Source of the DNA: a virus
IMG/VR virus record: IMGVR_UViG_3300027733_000003
Span: 1 to 57,955 of that record
DNA: 57,955 bases
Direction: 5' to 3' (one strand)
Below the pieces are notes generated by a model. The model saw only the letters and a program-made list of their open reading frames with translations, was not told the origin of the DNA and searched no databases. Made by a program: the position numbers and the translations under genes. Below are positions 36,007 to 43,721 of the stretch, in pieces. Within the stretch, counting starts at the first letter, position 1. Each line of letters starts with the position of its first letter.

Positions 36007-37029
36007 TTAGCCTGCGACTTGCAACAGGGCCAAACCGTTTGTCTGAGCGACTTGGGTGCCGTACACATTCAAACCGCGAACCAATGTACCGAAGTCATTG
36101 GGGTTTTGCAGTGACTCAACCTTGGCGATTTGAGATGCAAAAGTGATTGCTGACTTGTGGCCTGCGATCACAGCATGACGCTTCAATGCGCTGGTCAGAG
36201 TTGCGTCTGTACCAGTGTTAGGGTTCATGTAAGTCTTACCAACAGCGCCACGTGGAACGAGGTTAGAGACATACACTGTGAAGCGGTCGATCATACCGAT
36301 CTTGCCGTTGCGCAAAACGCTGGCAGAGTCACCCATAAACTGGGCTTGTGCCAAGTTTGATTGCATCAGGATTTGACGCTCTGTAGGGGTGATGATCAAC
36401 CAACGGTCAGTCTCAGGGACGTTGTTCTCATCCAGCACGCTTGACAAAGCAGTGATGCTTGACAAGATGTTGGAAGCGGTCAAAGTCACAGGAGCCAGAT
36501 CGGTGCCCAGATTGAAAGAACCAGAGATTGCACCAGCGGTAGCGCCTTGGTTGGCAGCTGCGCCTTGGTTGAAGTTGGTATACAGAACGTCTTTGTCGAT
36601 CTGAATCTTCATCTGCATAGCAGCATCATTGGTGAACATGTCCATCAATTTAGGCTTAGCTTGCAACTCCAACACGTTGTTCACGTTGACGCCGAAGTAT
36701 TTACCCTTGTTGATGACCAGAGTGATGGTGCTGGGAGCAGGCACTTCATAAGCCAGATTCTGGCCAACAGAGTAGCTGTTGATGGTGATGGTAGGGATTG
36801 TATTGATGATCACGGTGTCGCCCATACCAGTAATGTCACCTTGCCAGTCAGTGTTGGCAATCTCACCGAAAACGGTGGCGGCATAGAATTTCTGTGCCAG
36901 TTTGCCAGACCAAAGGGCTGGGATGAAAGAACCAGAGTAGGCGGTGCCGGAATAGGCAACTTGACCTCCGGGGGTATTAAAACCGCCGGAGTTAATGGGA
37001 TAGGCTGCTGCTGCGGTGATCGTGGACAT
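36007..37029 (-). CDS. Major capsid protein
   Basis: The 340-residue protein has the pattern of podovirus coat proteins. An N-arm (TITAAAAYPINSGGFNTPGG) is followed by FIPALWSGKLAQKFYAATVF, GDTVIINTIPTITI and INKGKYFGVNVNN, then a helical spine (AMQMKIQIDKDVLYTNF). TDRWLIITPTERQILMQ near the middle and KRHAVIAGHKSAITFASQI near the end complete it. This set is shared with HK97-fold coat proteins. Scaffold is directly upstream and a terminator directly downstream. Confidence 0.93.
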   Translation of the reverse strand: MSTITAAAAYPINSGGFNTPGGQVAYSGTAYSGSFIPALWSGKLAQKFYAATVFGEIANTDWQGDITGMGDTVIINTIPTITINSYSVGQNLAYEVPAPSTITLVINKGKYFGVNVNNVLELQAKPKLMDMFTNDAAMQMKIQIDKDVLYTNFNQGAAANQGATAGAISGSFNLGTDLAPVTLTASNILSSITALSSVLDENNVPETDRWLIITPTERQILMQSNLAQAQFMGDSASVLRNGKIGMIDRFTVYVSNLVPRGAVGKTYMNPNTGTDATLTSALKRHAVIAGHKSAITFASQIAKVESLQNPNDFGTLVRGLNVYGTQVAQTNGLALLQVAG

Positions 37030-37084
37030 GGTATTTCCTTTTTATGAAACGGTTTTGGTTTTCACCGCCATGTCCGGGGAATCT

Positions 37085-38035
37085 TTATCGGATTCGGCCT
37101 TCGGCATAGGCGGCATTGATATCTTTTTCAATTCGCTCCGCTTCTGCTTGGTCTAAATGCCCCTTGATCCACTCGTTATAGAAATTAGCAATTTGATCTT
37201 GTGACCAAACTGTTTTATCCCCAGCAGAAGTAGCAGGCGCAGGCGACGCACGTGAGCGGGTCGGTGCAACTTGACTCTGTAGCTGTTGGCTCGGCTTCTG
37301 TTGCATGGGGGCTACCTTACCTTGATACTGATTGAAAATGATTGCGGTGCGGTTTGCGTCAAGCGACTCATATGCGTTTGTCAACGCAACTTGTCTAGGC
37401 AATCCATACACAGGATCAACTTCAGCCAGCCAAGCTAGAAATCCTTGATCTATGTTCAAAGTTTCCCAGTTCGGTACTTGAGCGGACAGGTTGGCCAAGA
37501 ATTTGTCTTTATCAGACACAACTTGACGTTCAGTCACATTCCCAAGTTTGCCCTGTAGCTCCTCAATCCTCGACACCAAATGAGCGTTTTGACTACGAAA
37601 CTCCGCAACCTTTTGCTCAGATGCACGGTCAATAAGATCAAGCAGATCAGAACCAAATGCTTCTTTGTCTTGTTCAGTGATAAGAGTCTTCGCCGTAGAC
37701 GGTTGGGTCACAGTTTGCTGTACTCGGGCTGTTGCGTTTTCCGCAATGAGTTGCTGGACTTGTCCATTCATCTCACGCATCTGCGCGTGCAACCTTGGTA
37801 CTTCTGCGTCATACATTCCTTTAAGCGTCAGGTACTTGCGTTCCCACGTCTCTTCTGGAATTGTCGGCTTCGGTTCTGGCTCTTGCGAGATCGGTAGCTG
37901 TGGGGGTTCAGGGGCTGAGGCCGGGTTTGGTGCTAGGTTTGGGTCAGTCTCCGTGTTATCGGTCTGTCCTGTCATCTGGGCTACAAACGCATCTGCGTCA
38001 TCAACTTGTTTCTGAATCGCCTTTGGCAATGCCAT
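37085..38035 (-). CDS. Capsid scaffolding protein
   Basis: The 316-residue protein is acidic and helical with a Pro/Glu-rich region (about 30-60, PASAPEPPQLPISQEPEPKP). A coiled-coil centre (about 70-190) carries heptads, and a helical C-terminus (IANFYNEWIKGHLDQAEAER) probably binds coat subunits. Position directly before the major capsid gene and the low-complexity helical build are typical of scaffolds. Confidence 0.82.
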   Translation of the reverse strand: MALPKAIQKQVDDADAFVAQMTGQTDNTETDPNLAPNPASAPEPPQLPISQEPEPKPTIPEETWERKYLTLKGMYDAEVPRLHAQMREMNGQVQQLIAENATARVQQTVTQPSTAKTLITEQDKEAFGSDLLDLIDRASEQKVAEFRSQNAHLVSRIEELQGKLGNVTERQVVSDKDKFLANLSAQVPNWETLNIDQGFLAWLAEVDPVYGLPRQVALTNAYESLDANRTAIIFNQYQGKVAPMQQKPSQQLQSQVAPTRSRASPAPATSAGDKTVWSQDQIANFYNEWIKGHLDQAEAERIEKDINAAYAEGRIR

Positions 38036-38155
38036 ATCTCTATCTCCTTCGCTCCGACTACGCTTGGGACTCCGACTTTACGGTCAGTCCGGGTACGCTT
38101 ACGGTCTGCTACTTGGTTTAAAAATTTAACTGTAAGCTCCGACTTAACGGTCTGC
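38036..38155 (-). repeat. Short direct repeats upstream of the scaffold gene
   Basis: CTCCGACTTTACGGTC (38070-38085) recurs as CTCCGACTTAACGGTC (38137-38152), and shorter matches start at 38052 and near 38098 (TACGGTCTGC). The 120-bp gap has no good gene. The repeats could be a regulator-binding site or a control for capsid mRNA; nothing more is visible. Confidence 0.55.
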
Positions 38156-38389
38156 CTACTGTCTTCGGGTTTTGGCAATCAAGGCAGAACCTTGATCCAC
38201 CAACTCAAGAATTTCCTTGAGTTCGACAGCACGCCCTTGCAGGCGAACCATCTGATCTGTACTTTGCGCGTCTACAAGTCTATCGAGAGTCTCTTGTTGC
38301 CGCGCTTGCAAAAATTCTAACAGCGGTTTGAATTCGGCGGATTGCAACTGCAATAAGCAGCGGGCAACCCTTTCATCGACTCTAACCAA
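38156..38389 (-). CDS. Small helical protein of the capsid operon
   Basis: The 77-residue protein is a predicted long helix with heptads (VARCLLQLQSAEFKPLLEF through ELKEILELVDQGSALIAKTR). Such small coiled-coil proteins occur between portal and scaffold genes in many podoviruses. It may assist assembly. No family is recognised. Confidence 0.7.
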   Translation of the reverse strand: MVRVDERVARCLLQLQSAEFKPLLEFLQARQQETLDRLVDAQSTDQMVRLQGRAVELKEILELVDQGSALIAKTRRQ

Positions 38390-38581
38390 TTACTTGCACA
38401 TGCCGTCAGTTTTGGCAGTCATAGCAGTGTATTCAGCACCGCCACGTTTGCCCAAATTGATGATGTCGCCATCAGAACCACCAGCGCCTTGCGTTGCGGG
38501 GCCTTTAGACATGCCGTCAGTTTTGGCTGATTCTTGTTTGTACTCAGCTGAACGCTTTTCCACTGGATTTACTGCTTGCAT
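38390..38581 (-). CDS. Small duplicated-motif protein
   Basis: The 63-residue protein contains the unit 'AEY---(S/T)AKTDGM' twice (residues about 12-24 and 49-62) around a Gly-rich centre (KGPATQGAGGSDGDIINLG). The duplication is intragenic and clean. It stands between the portal gene and the 77-residue gene; function unknown. Confidence 0.65.
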   Translation of the reverse strand: MQAVNPVEKRSAEYKQESAKTDGMSKGPATQGAGGSDGDIINLGKRGGAEYTAMTAKTDGMCK

Positions 38582-38631
38582 AAGAAACTCCTTTTGCGAT
38601 GTTGCGTATTATCACTTGTTGCTGACACTTG

Positions 38632-40779
38632 TCAACTACTTACACCAACCATTGGTGCAAAATTGTTTGTAACGGGTGCTCCGTCTTGCAATTGTGCTCC
38701 CGGCTGAGGGGCTGGAGGAGAACCTCCGGCTTGGGCTTGACCATTCTGCTGCTGAGCCATGGCTTGTTGCTGCATCATAGCTTGCTGTTGTTGCATGGCC
38801 ATACGCTGCTTGATGATCTCAATCGGTGGCACGATGTGGTCAGGGTTGAGATCAAGTGTCTTGGCCGACTGGCGCAGGAGTTCTGCGATGCCTTCCATGC
38901 CGATGACTTGCTGAACAACGGGACTCTGCAAGGCAATCTGAAGGAACTGGTTCTGACGAACCTGAGCTTGTTCTTTGACCACCAACGACGTGGCACCACG
39001 GGCAATGATATTGATGTCACCCTTCAAGTCGGGGTCGTCACCATAGCGCATGTTGTAGTAGTACAACCGCTCAATGATCGGAGCAATGACGCTCTCGTCG
39101 ATATTGGCAATCACCTGCTTGATAGACTTGCCAGCGTTGCTCATCAGCATAGACATACCGGACGCTGTACGGCCAGCGCCACCTGCTGGGCTGTCACCCG
39201 ACATATATCGGGGAATACCCGTGTATTCATCGGCCAACGTAGCAAACTTCTCATACACCGCCATAAGCTCAGCAGCAAGCGAATTAGGCTGGTAGAACTG
39301 CATTGGAGGGGCAGAGCCTGCAAGTGGGTCAGAAGTGACCTGCCAGACCTTCCAAGGGTACATTTGAGTGATATTTTCGCCTTGTGGAAGCCTGTCAATG
39401 TTGTAAACCACCTGTGGGCCAGATGAAATTGACATGTTATTGACCAAAGAACGGGCTGCTGCGTTGCAAATATCCTGCGTATCGCGGCACAAATCAGAGA
39501 CAGAATTGCCCCAAAATGCCCCCGGAACCTCTTCATATGAGGCTTTAAAGTACGGTTTACGCCCCAATGGGTCGGGATTTACCACTGCTTTGATGACCCA
39601 ATGGCCTACAACCCACCCCTCAATGGGGTAATCTATCAACGGATCGGGTACATCTTCCTCAGACATACCCCAGTCTCGCAGTAATTGACCCTGTACGCTG
39701 CCCCAATACTGGAGTGCATCGATCAATTGAGACGGGTTTTGCTGCACGCCCATGGTAGATTTACCCTCGGCAGCAGCTTTATTCATGTCAACGTAGATCC
39801 AATCGCGCAAACCGCCCTTGCCATACTCCTCAAGCACCGCACGGATCGCGCCATCGCTGTAACCTTCAACGCCCATCATGGCCTGTAAGTCAGACCGATG
39901 CAATTTATGGCGTTCAATCATGTAGCCATCGTCAATATTCGTGGCATCCGCTGCGGGATAGATGTTAAACGGGTCGACTCGCTCCCACTCGAGAACCAGT
40001 GCGTCCTGCACATCCATGTTGTAGTGCCCATTCTGCCCCGGAACCCATTTCATTTTGGGTCGTTTACGGACAACTGGGCCTTTCATGATGGCCGAAGGGA
40101 ATGTAGTGATGTCGTCGAGGAAGTCAGCAAAGGCGTGTGTCCACTTACCTTCTTTCAGCTGGTCATCCATCTTCAATTCCATACGCTCAGCCGTGCGCTT
40201 GGCCATATCCTTCAGATGCGACATGGCAATGTCTTTCATCTCAAGTAAGCGCTCACGTACCTGCTGATCCGTTGGTGGCGTACCTGCCGCCCACAGCTGC
40301 TGCACTTCCTGCTGTGCCTGCTGCATGATTGACTCAACTTGATCGGGGGGTACTTCTGGCATCGGGCTTGGCTCAATAGTCCAAGGCTTATCTTCGGTAG
40401 CTGTTACAAGTGTGTCTTTTAACCAACTGGACGCTGCACGGCACTTGTTGCTGGTGAGCATCATATAAATCGTTGCACTGCCCTGTTCTCTCAGCTGCGC
40501 TAGCTTGTCGGGGTCATATTCGCCCCTGCGCGCGCGAACAGATTTCAACATTTTTATCTCTGAAGTCTGCTGCTTGGCCATCATTGCAGACATCCACTGT
40601 TTACGGATATACCCTGCAAGGGCTTGAACTACGGGCTGGGAATTGGCTTCCTGCGCTTTAGCTCTTGCCTCTTCCTGCATCGCCTTGAGGGATTTAATAG
40701 TGACAAGGCCGCCGCCCGCCGAGATTGTCCCCGGCGCATTGCTATTCGTAATGTTTAATCCAAGTTGCATATGCGTCAC
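38632..40779 (-). CDS. Portal protein
   Basis: The 715-residue protein has the length and layout of podovirus portals. After an N-terminal tail it has SATIYMMLTSNKCRAASSWLKD, a helical stem, a wing with VLEWERVDPFNIYPAADAT and a core SSGPQVVYNIDRLPQGE. A Gln/Met/Pro-rich C-terminus (QQQQAMMQQQAMAQQQ) fits a barrel or flexible end. It forms the ring through which DNA is pumped. It is followed by assembly genes and preceded by the terminase. Confidence 0.92.
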   Translation of the reverse strand: MTHMQLGLNITNSNAPGTISAGGGLVTIKSLKAMQEEARAKAQEANSQPVVQALAGYIRKQWMSAMMAKQQTSEIKMLKSVRARRGEYDPDKLAQLREQGSATIYMMLTSNKCRAASSWLKDTLVTATEDKPWTIEPSPMPEVPPDQVESIMQQAQQEVQQLWAAGTPPTDQQVRERLLEMKDIAMSHLKDMAKRTAERMELKMDDQLKEGKWTHAFADFLDDITTFPSAIMKGPVVRKRPKMKWVPGQNGHYNMDVQDALVLEWERVDPFNIYPAADATNIDDGYMIERHKLHRSDLQAMMGVEGYSDGAIRAVLEEYGKGGLRDWIYVDMNKAAAEGKSTMGVQQNPSQLIDALQYWGSVQGQLLRDWGMSEEDVPDPLIDYPIEGWVVGHWVIKAVVNPDPLGRKPYFKASYEEVPGAFWGNSVSDLCRDTQDICNAAARSLVNNMSISSGPQVVYNIDRLPQGENITQMYPWKVWQVTSDPLAGSAPPMQFYQPNSLAAELMAVYEKFATLADEYTGIPRYMSGDSPAGGAGRTASGMSMLMSNAGKSIKQVIANIDESVIAPIIERLYYYNMRYGDDPDLKGDINIIARGATSLVVKEQAQVRQNQFLQIALQSPVVQQVIGMEGIAELLRQSAKTLDLNPDHIVPPIEIIKQRMAMQQQQAMMQQQAMAQQQNGQAQAGGSPPAPQPGAQLQDGAPVTNNFAPMVGVSS

Positions 40780-40822
40780 ACTTTAAACATGTTTGGGGGT
40801 GTAACAGATCGCAATGACTGTG

Positions 40823-42223
40823 TCAAGACCAGACGTAGTCTATCTTCTTGACTTCCACTGCTTTCCTCTGCCACGTGTCTCCGGTCACATTACCGTCTGC
40901 ATGCAGGCACGCATATTGATGCGCATCAGCAATGTGGGAGTGGGAATTCTTCTCCGGCTTATCGTCCTTCTCGCCGTTTTGTCGGATTTTATACCTATAT
41001 CCGCCGCGAAGGGAAGTAATTAAATTTGTACAGCACGGATCAATTAGATGGGCAGGTTTCCCATCCACAACTCTAGTGAGCATCTTGTCAACTGCATTGA
41101 TACGTGCCACGACACTGTTTGACTTGGCCGAGATGACTCTAAACCCCTCGGCACGCAGGATATCAAACACTGACCGCTCGTCTGTCTGCGCGCGCTGCTG
41201 CCCCGCTGGGTCTCCGATGATCAACACATTCATACCCGGAAATCTGTTGGCCAGTAGAGGTTTCAACTTCTCTCGGCAGAACCGCAATGTGCCCATGCCG
41301 TCAGACACAAGGTCAGCAAAAGTCAACAACCGCCCCTGCATGTCGATCTGGTTTATAGTGCATGCCGGTGTAAGCCCGAAGTCCATCCCGATGATGAGCG
41401 GGTGTGTGGACAGCTTGATGTAGTTCAGTGTCTGCTTGGACACGTGGGTGTCTCGATCAAACGCTCTAAACACTGGCTGGCCAGACAGCGACTTACCAAA
41501 GTCCCCGTGCACATACACATCGACCCAGTCCTCAGACTTACCCTCACACAAGTTCTCATAGTACCCATCGGGTAGGAACTGCACCCAGTCCGCTTCTTGG
41601 CTCAGACCACTGGGCTGTATGGTGACGTGCGTGTTCTTTGGAGGTTCGGTAAGTATCTTCTCCCAAAACGTATCCATGTCCGGCGGGTTAGTTGCCCCCC
41701 AAACTTTGTGTATCTGTCTGCCGTGGTCATCACACGCACCAACCCCGTTCATCGTCCTGTCTGGGTAGCGCCCCAGTCGACCAGTCAGCGCGTTGTAAAT
41801 GTCTGGGTTAATCTCGCGGAACTCATCCATAACGCCAAATGTCAACTGCAACGAGAGTAGACGACGTACGTCATTGGCATCATCCAGTCCACGAAACAGT
41901 ACTTCACACTCGACGTCATCAAACTTCAACTGAAACTTACTGTTCGTCTTCTCCAGTATCCCCGCTTCCCCATCTGGGTACCACTTGATGAAGTCCGGTA
42001 TGGTCGTGTCCCACAGCATCTGGCGGGTGTTACGAATGACGGCCACCCTGCTACGACGTATGCCGTCCGGTGACGGTGCAATACGCTGAGCCTCATAACC
42101 AATCTTGATGAGCGCCGCCGTGGTCTTTGTCGAACCCACTGGCCCCACAATGAAATTGGCAAACTTGTCTGCGGTAAGGAATGGAACTACCGACGCTGGC
42201 GGTGTGTAGACTAGGTTAGCCAT
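40823..42223 (-). CDS. Terminase large subunit
   Basis: The 466-residue protein packages DNA. The ATPase half has Walker A GPVGSTKTT (27-35) and Walker B TFGVMDEF (D133, E134). The nuclease half has IIGMDFG (D281), LIIGDPAG (D338) and ADAHQYA (D433), the acid triad of the RNase H-fold nuclease. The type is closest to phage terminases of podovirus relatives. It overlaps the small-terminase candidate by eight bases. Confidence 0.95.
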   Translation of the reverse strand: MANLVYTPPASVVPFLTADKFANFIVGPVGSTKTTAALIKIGYEAQRIAPSPDGIRRSRVAVIRNTRQMLWDTTIPDFIKWYPDGEAGILEKTNSKFQLKFDDVECEVLFRGLDDANDVRRLLSLQLTFGVMDEFREINPDIYNALTGRLGRYPDRTMNGVGACDDHGRQIHKVWGATNPPDMDTFWEKILTEPPKNTHVTIQPSGLSQEADWVQFLPDGYYENLCEGKSEDWVDVYVHGDFGKSLSGQPVFRAFDRDTHVSKQTLNYIKLSTHPLIIGMDFGLTPACTINQIDMQGRLLTFADLVSDGMGTLRFCREKLKPLLANRFPGMNVLIIGDPAGQQRAQTDERSVFDILRAEGFRVISAKSNSVVARINAVDKMLTRVVDGKPAHLIDPCCTNLITSLRGGYRYKIRQNGEKDDKPEKNSHSHIADAHQYACLHADGNVTGDTWQRKAVEVKKIDYVWS

Positions 42224-42692
42224 CTATTGTCATCGGTTGTGTGGTCTGCGGAAGGTTAATCGTAATGCTGAACTTCGGTGCCGTGTTCACATTGCTTGTG
42301 TCATTCTTTGGCGCTTTAAGCCCAGCGACGTCTGTCAGTGCTTGAAACACCGAGAGCTTCTGGAGAATGGTGCTGTCGTTACTTACTGCCTGCTTGAACA
42401 TCATGGCCATCATCTCCTCAGCCATAAGACCGGCCTTGAGTCTGAAAGTCATCCCGTTTCGTTCAAACTCCGCACGCTGAGTCTGTACTGCACTGATGAA
42501 CGGTGGCCACTGCGCCAGTCGTTCCCACTTGTCACCTTCAAACCCAAACCGCTGGGCTATGGCCGCAGGGTCTTCCAAGCCAGCCGCACACTCCCATATC
42601 AACTGGGGCGGAATATCCAACGTGACATGCGCTTCTGACGCAGTCGGTGACAACGCAAATTCTGTGTGGTCGTCTATCAGGTCTTCATTCAT
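42216..42692 (-). CDS. Terminase small subunit candidate
   Basis: The 158-residue protein lies directly before the large terminase. It has an acidic start and a helical region with LEDPAAIAQRFGFEGDKWER, which looks like a helix-turn-helix for DNA recognition. An oligomerisation-type helix set (LMAEEMMAMMFKQAV) follows, with a beta tail. Small terminases recognise phage DNA and load the large subunit. Position and domain order carry the call. Confidence 0.72.
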   Translation of the reverse strand: MNEDLIDDHTEFALSPTASEAHVTLDIPPQLIWECAAGLEDPAAIAQRFGFEGDKWERLAQWPPFISAVQTQRAEFERNGMTFRLKAGLMAEEMMAMMFKQAVSNDSTILQKLSVFQALTDVAGLKAPKNDTSNVNTAPKFSITINLPQTTQPMTIDG

Positions 42693-42886
42693 GCTATGCG
42701 GTATCCATGCTGCGCCAAAATAGCAACCACTCTTCTACCTTGCCGCTCAGCAAGGGCTATAGCTTTGAGGTCATGCCCAGATACGCCGCCCAATGCTTCC
42801 CACTCACGGCTAACTCTAGCGGAGTCTTTTTCAAGTTTTGCGTCTAAGGTTTCCATAGCTGCCACTCGTTTTTCAAACTCATTCAT
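42689..42886 (-). CDS. Small helical protein
   Basis: The 65-residue protein is a charged helix (MNEFEKRVAAMETLDAKLEK) with a second half including HDLKAIALAERQGRRVVAIL. It overlaps the small-terminase gene by four bases and the ribbon-helix-helix gene by eight. It could be an accessory of terminase or of the regulator upstream. Unrecognised. Confidence 0.62.
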   Translation of the reverse strand: MNEFEKRVAAMETLDAKLEKDSARVSREWEALGGVSGHDLKAIALAERQGRRVVAILAQHGYRIA

Positions 42887-43022
42887 GCTCAGCGACAGTC
42901 TGTTTTATAAAGTCCGACAAGGCCCGGCGGATTAATTCCGACACAGTCAGCCCCGTCGCTTCCGACATATCGCGCAGTTCATCCATGATCTGCTCTGGCA
43001 GATGGAAGTTATACCGCTTCAA
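42879..43022 (-). CDS. Ribbon-helix-helix (CopG/Arc-like) DNA-binding protein
   Basis: It encodes 47 residues from TTG 43022, with AAGGG six bases upstream; the start overlaps the previous stop (TTGA). KRYNFHLPEQIMDELRDMS then GLTVSELIRRALSDFIK is a complete ribbon-helix-helix fold: the first strand contacts DNA and the two helices dimerise. As the second gene of the late leftward operon it may act on its own promoter or on the divergent rightward promoter, as Arc and Mnt do. This is inferred from fold and position. Confidence 0.82.
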   Translation of the reverse strand: MKRYNFHLPEQIMDELRDMSEATGLTVSELIRRALSDFIKQTVAEHE

Positions 43023-43186
43023 TATTTACCCTTAGTAACAGGCTTACCAGCTTTTTTCATTGCGGCTTCTTCTTTCTTCTCGCCTTTTTTATACATGGCG
43101 GCTGGCATTTTTTTCTCAGTCTTTTCTTCTTTGGTGGATTCATTGCCTTTAAATGCGGCAAAAGGGTTGGGTTTTTTGGTGGCCAT
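43019..43186 (-). CDS. First gene of the leftward operon, Lys/Glu-rich
   Basis: It encodes 55 residues from ATG 43184-43186 with GGAG seven bases upstream. The sequence is highly charged (TKEEKTEKKMPAAMYKKGEK), probably disordered, with a basic end (KKAGKPVTKGKY). It precedes and is coupled to the ribbon-helix-helix gene. Such short Lys-rich peptides open many phage late operons; function unknown. Confidence 0.65.
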   Translation of the reverse strand: MATKKPNPFAAFKGNESTKEEKTEKKMPAAMYKKGEKKEEAAMKKAGKPVTKGKY

Positions 43187-43217
43187 GAAAGTACTCCGTT
43201 GGGTTGCTGACGTGTGT

Positions 43218-43245
43218 ATGGTAGCTATATGGGCGCTGTTGTCAA
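43218..43245 (-). promoter_or_regulatory. Candidate leftward late promoter, proximal
   Basis: Read leftward, TTGACA (43240-43245), a 16-base spacer and TACCAT (43218-43223) lie just upstream of the first late gene. The -35 box is perfect. The sequence downstream, ATACACACG, matches the candidate at 978-1005 and the distal one here. It should drive the terminase-to-capsid transcript. Confidence 0.55.
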
Positions 43246-43268
43246 GTGGGTGAGGTGTGGCAAACGTG

Positions 43269-43297
43269 TGTATATTGGGGATTTTTGGCCTTGTTAA
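43269..43297 (-). promoter_or_regulatory. Candidate leftward late promoter, distal
   Basis: Read leftward, TTAACA (43292-43297), 17 bases, and TATACA (43269-43274) lie about 50 bases above the proximal candidate, with the same ATACACACG block. Tandem promoters would give steady or two-stage late transcription. Confidence 0.45.
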
Positions 43298-43321
43298 GTG
43301 AGCAACAGGTAAACAGACGCA

Positions 43322-43359
43322 CCCCCTCGCCGTGTCCGTGTCCCTCCCCCCTACCCCCC
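43322..43359 (-). other. G-rich tract on the leftward strand
   Basis: The top strand has runs of 5, 3, 6 and 6 cytosines in 38 bases, so the leftward strand carries G5, G3, G6 and G6. Three runs are closely spaced (A and TA loops); the fourth is 15 bases away. A G-quadruplex is possible but not certain. It lies between the divergent promoters. Confidence 0.5.
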
Positions 43360-43523
43360 TAAGGGTTTACCCTATGGTTGTCGGGTCAAAACCATTAGTG
43401 TAGGGCATCGTATCCCTCGGCTTTCGTGATCTTTAACAATCGACATTGTCCATCTTATGCTGTGCTTCGCAGTTCAAGGCGTAATGCTTTCGGATTCAAG
43501 CATGGGTAAACATAAGTTGTACT

Positions 43524-43552
43524 TTGTGAAAGCAGTTCATTAAAAATTTAAT
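43524..43552 (+). promoter_or_regulatory. Candidate rightward early promoter
   Basis: TTGTGA (43524-43529), a 17-base spacer and TTTAAT (43547-43552) in an AT-rich stretch give a sigma70-like promoter. Transcription would begin near 43559, directly at the start of the structured leader. It would drive gene 43722 and, if the terminator at 44139 is leaky, the rest. Confidence 0.55.
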
Positions 43553-43560
43553 AGCGTTTT

Positions 43561-43710
43561 GCGTGTTTGGGTGAAGTAACACGCCGGTGATGTCCGACTC
43601 TATTGCCTAACCCGTAAGGCATGGCATAAACACGCATGGCAAGCGTGGGAGTCGGTTTCAAGATGTACATTGCATGGTGTAGTGTGCATCTTCCAAACCT
43701 AACTTACTTA
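43561..43710 (+). ncRNA. Structured 5' leader with alternative pairings
   Basis: Three elements follow one another. First is a hairpin GCGTGT/ACACGC (43561-43566 with 43579-43584). Second is a three-way junction closed by CCGACTC/GAGTCGG (43594-43600 with 43649-43655), with inner hairpins TGCCT/AGGCA and CACGC/GCGTG (43631-43635 with 43643-43647). Third is a 10-bp hairpin with one G-U pair (near 43660-43690) ending before the ribosome site. The first hairpin's GCGTGT could also pair with ACACGC at 43630-43635, so two folds exclude each other. It resembles a riboswitch or attenuator layout, and no known class is recognised. Confidence 0.5.
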
Positions 43711-43721
43711 AGGATTTCATC

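Larger units (their letters stand above)
43187..43721. other. Divergent control region between the two operons
   Basis: This 535-bp gap has no credible gene. It holds the two leftward promoter candidates (43218-43297) and a C-rich tract (43322-43359). On the other side are a rightward promoter candidate (43524-43552) and a structured 5' leader (43561-43710). All early/late switching signals seem to be concentrated here. The ribbon-helix-helix protein encoded at 42879 is a natural candidate to bind in this gap. Confidence 0.8.

Noticed and set aside
37981-38178. A 65-codon frame on the minus strand before the scaffold gene
   Set aside because: It covers the repeat gap and the start of the scaffold gene in another frame, with no ribosome site and basic low-complexity content.
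43594-43655. A tRNA gene, from a 7-bp acceptor-like stem and a 5-bp arm with 7-base loop
   Set aside because: The loop lacks the TTC pattern, there is no anticodon arm and only nine bases remain for it. A three-way junction fits better.
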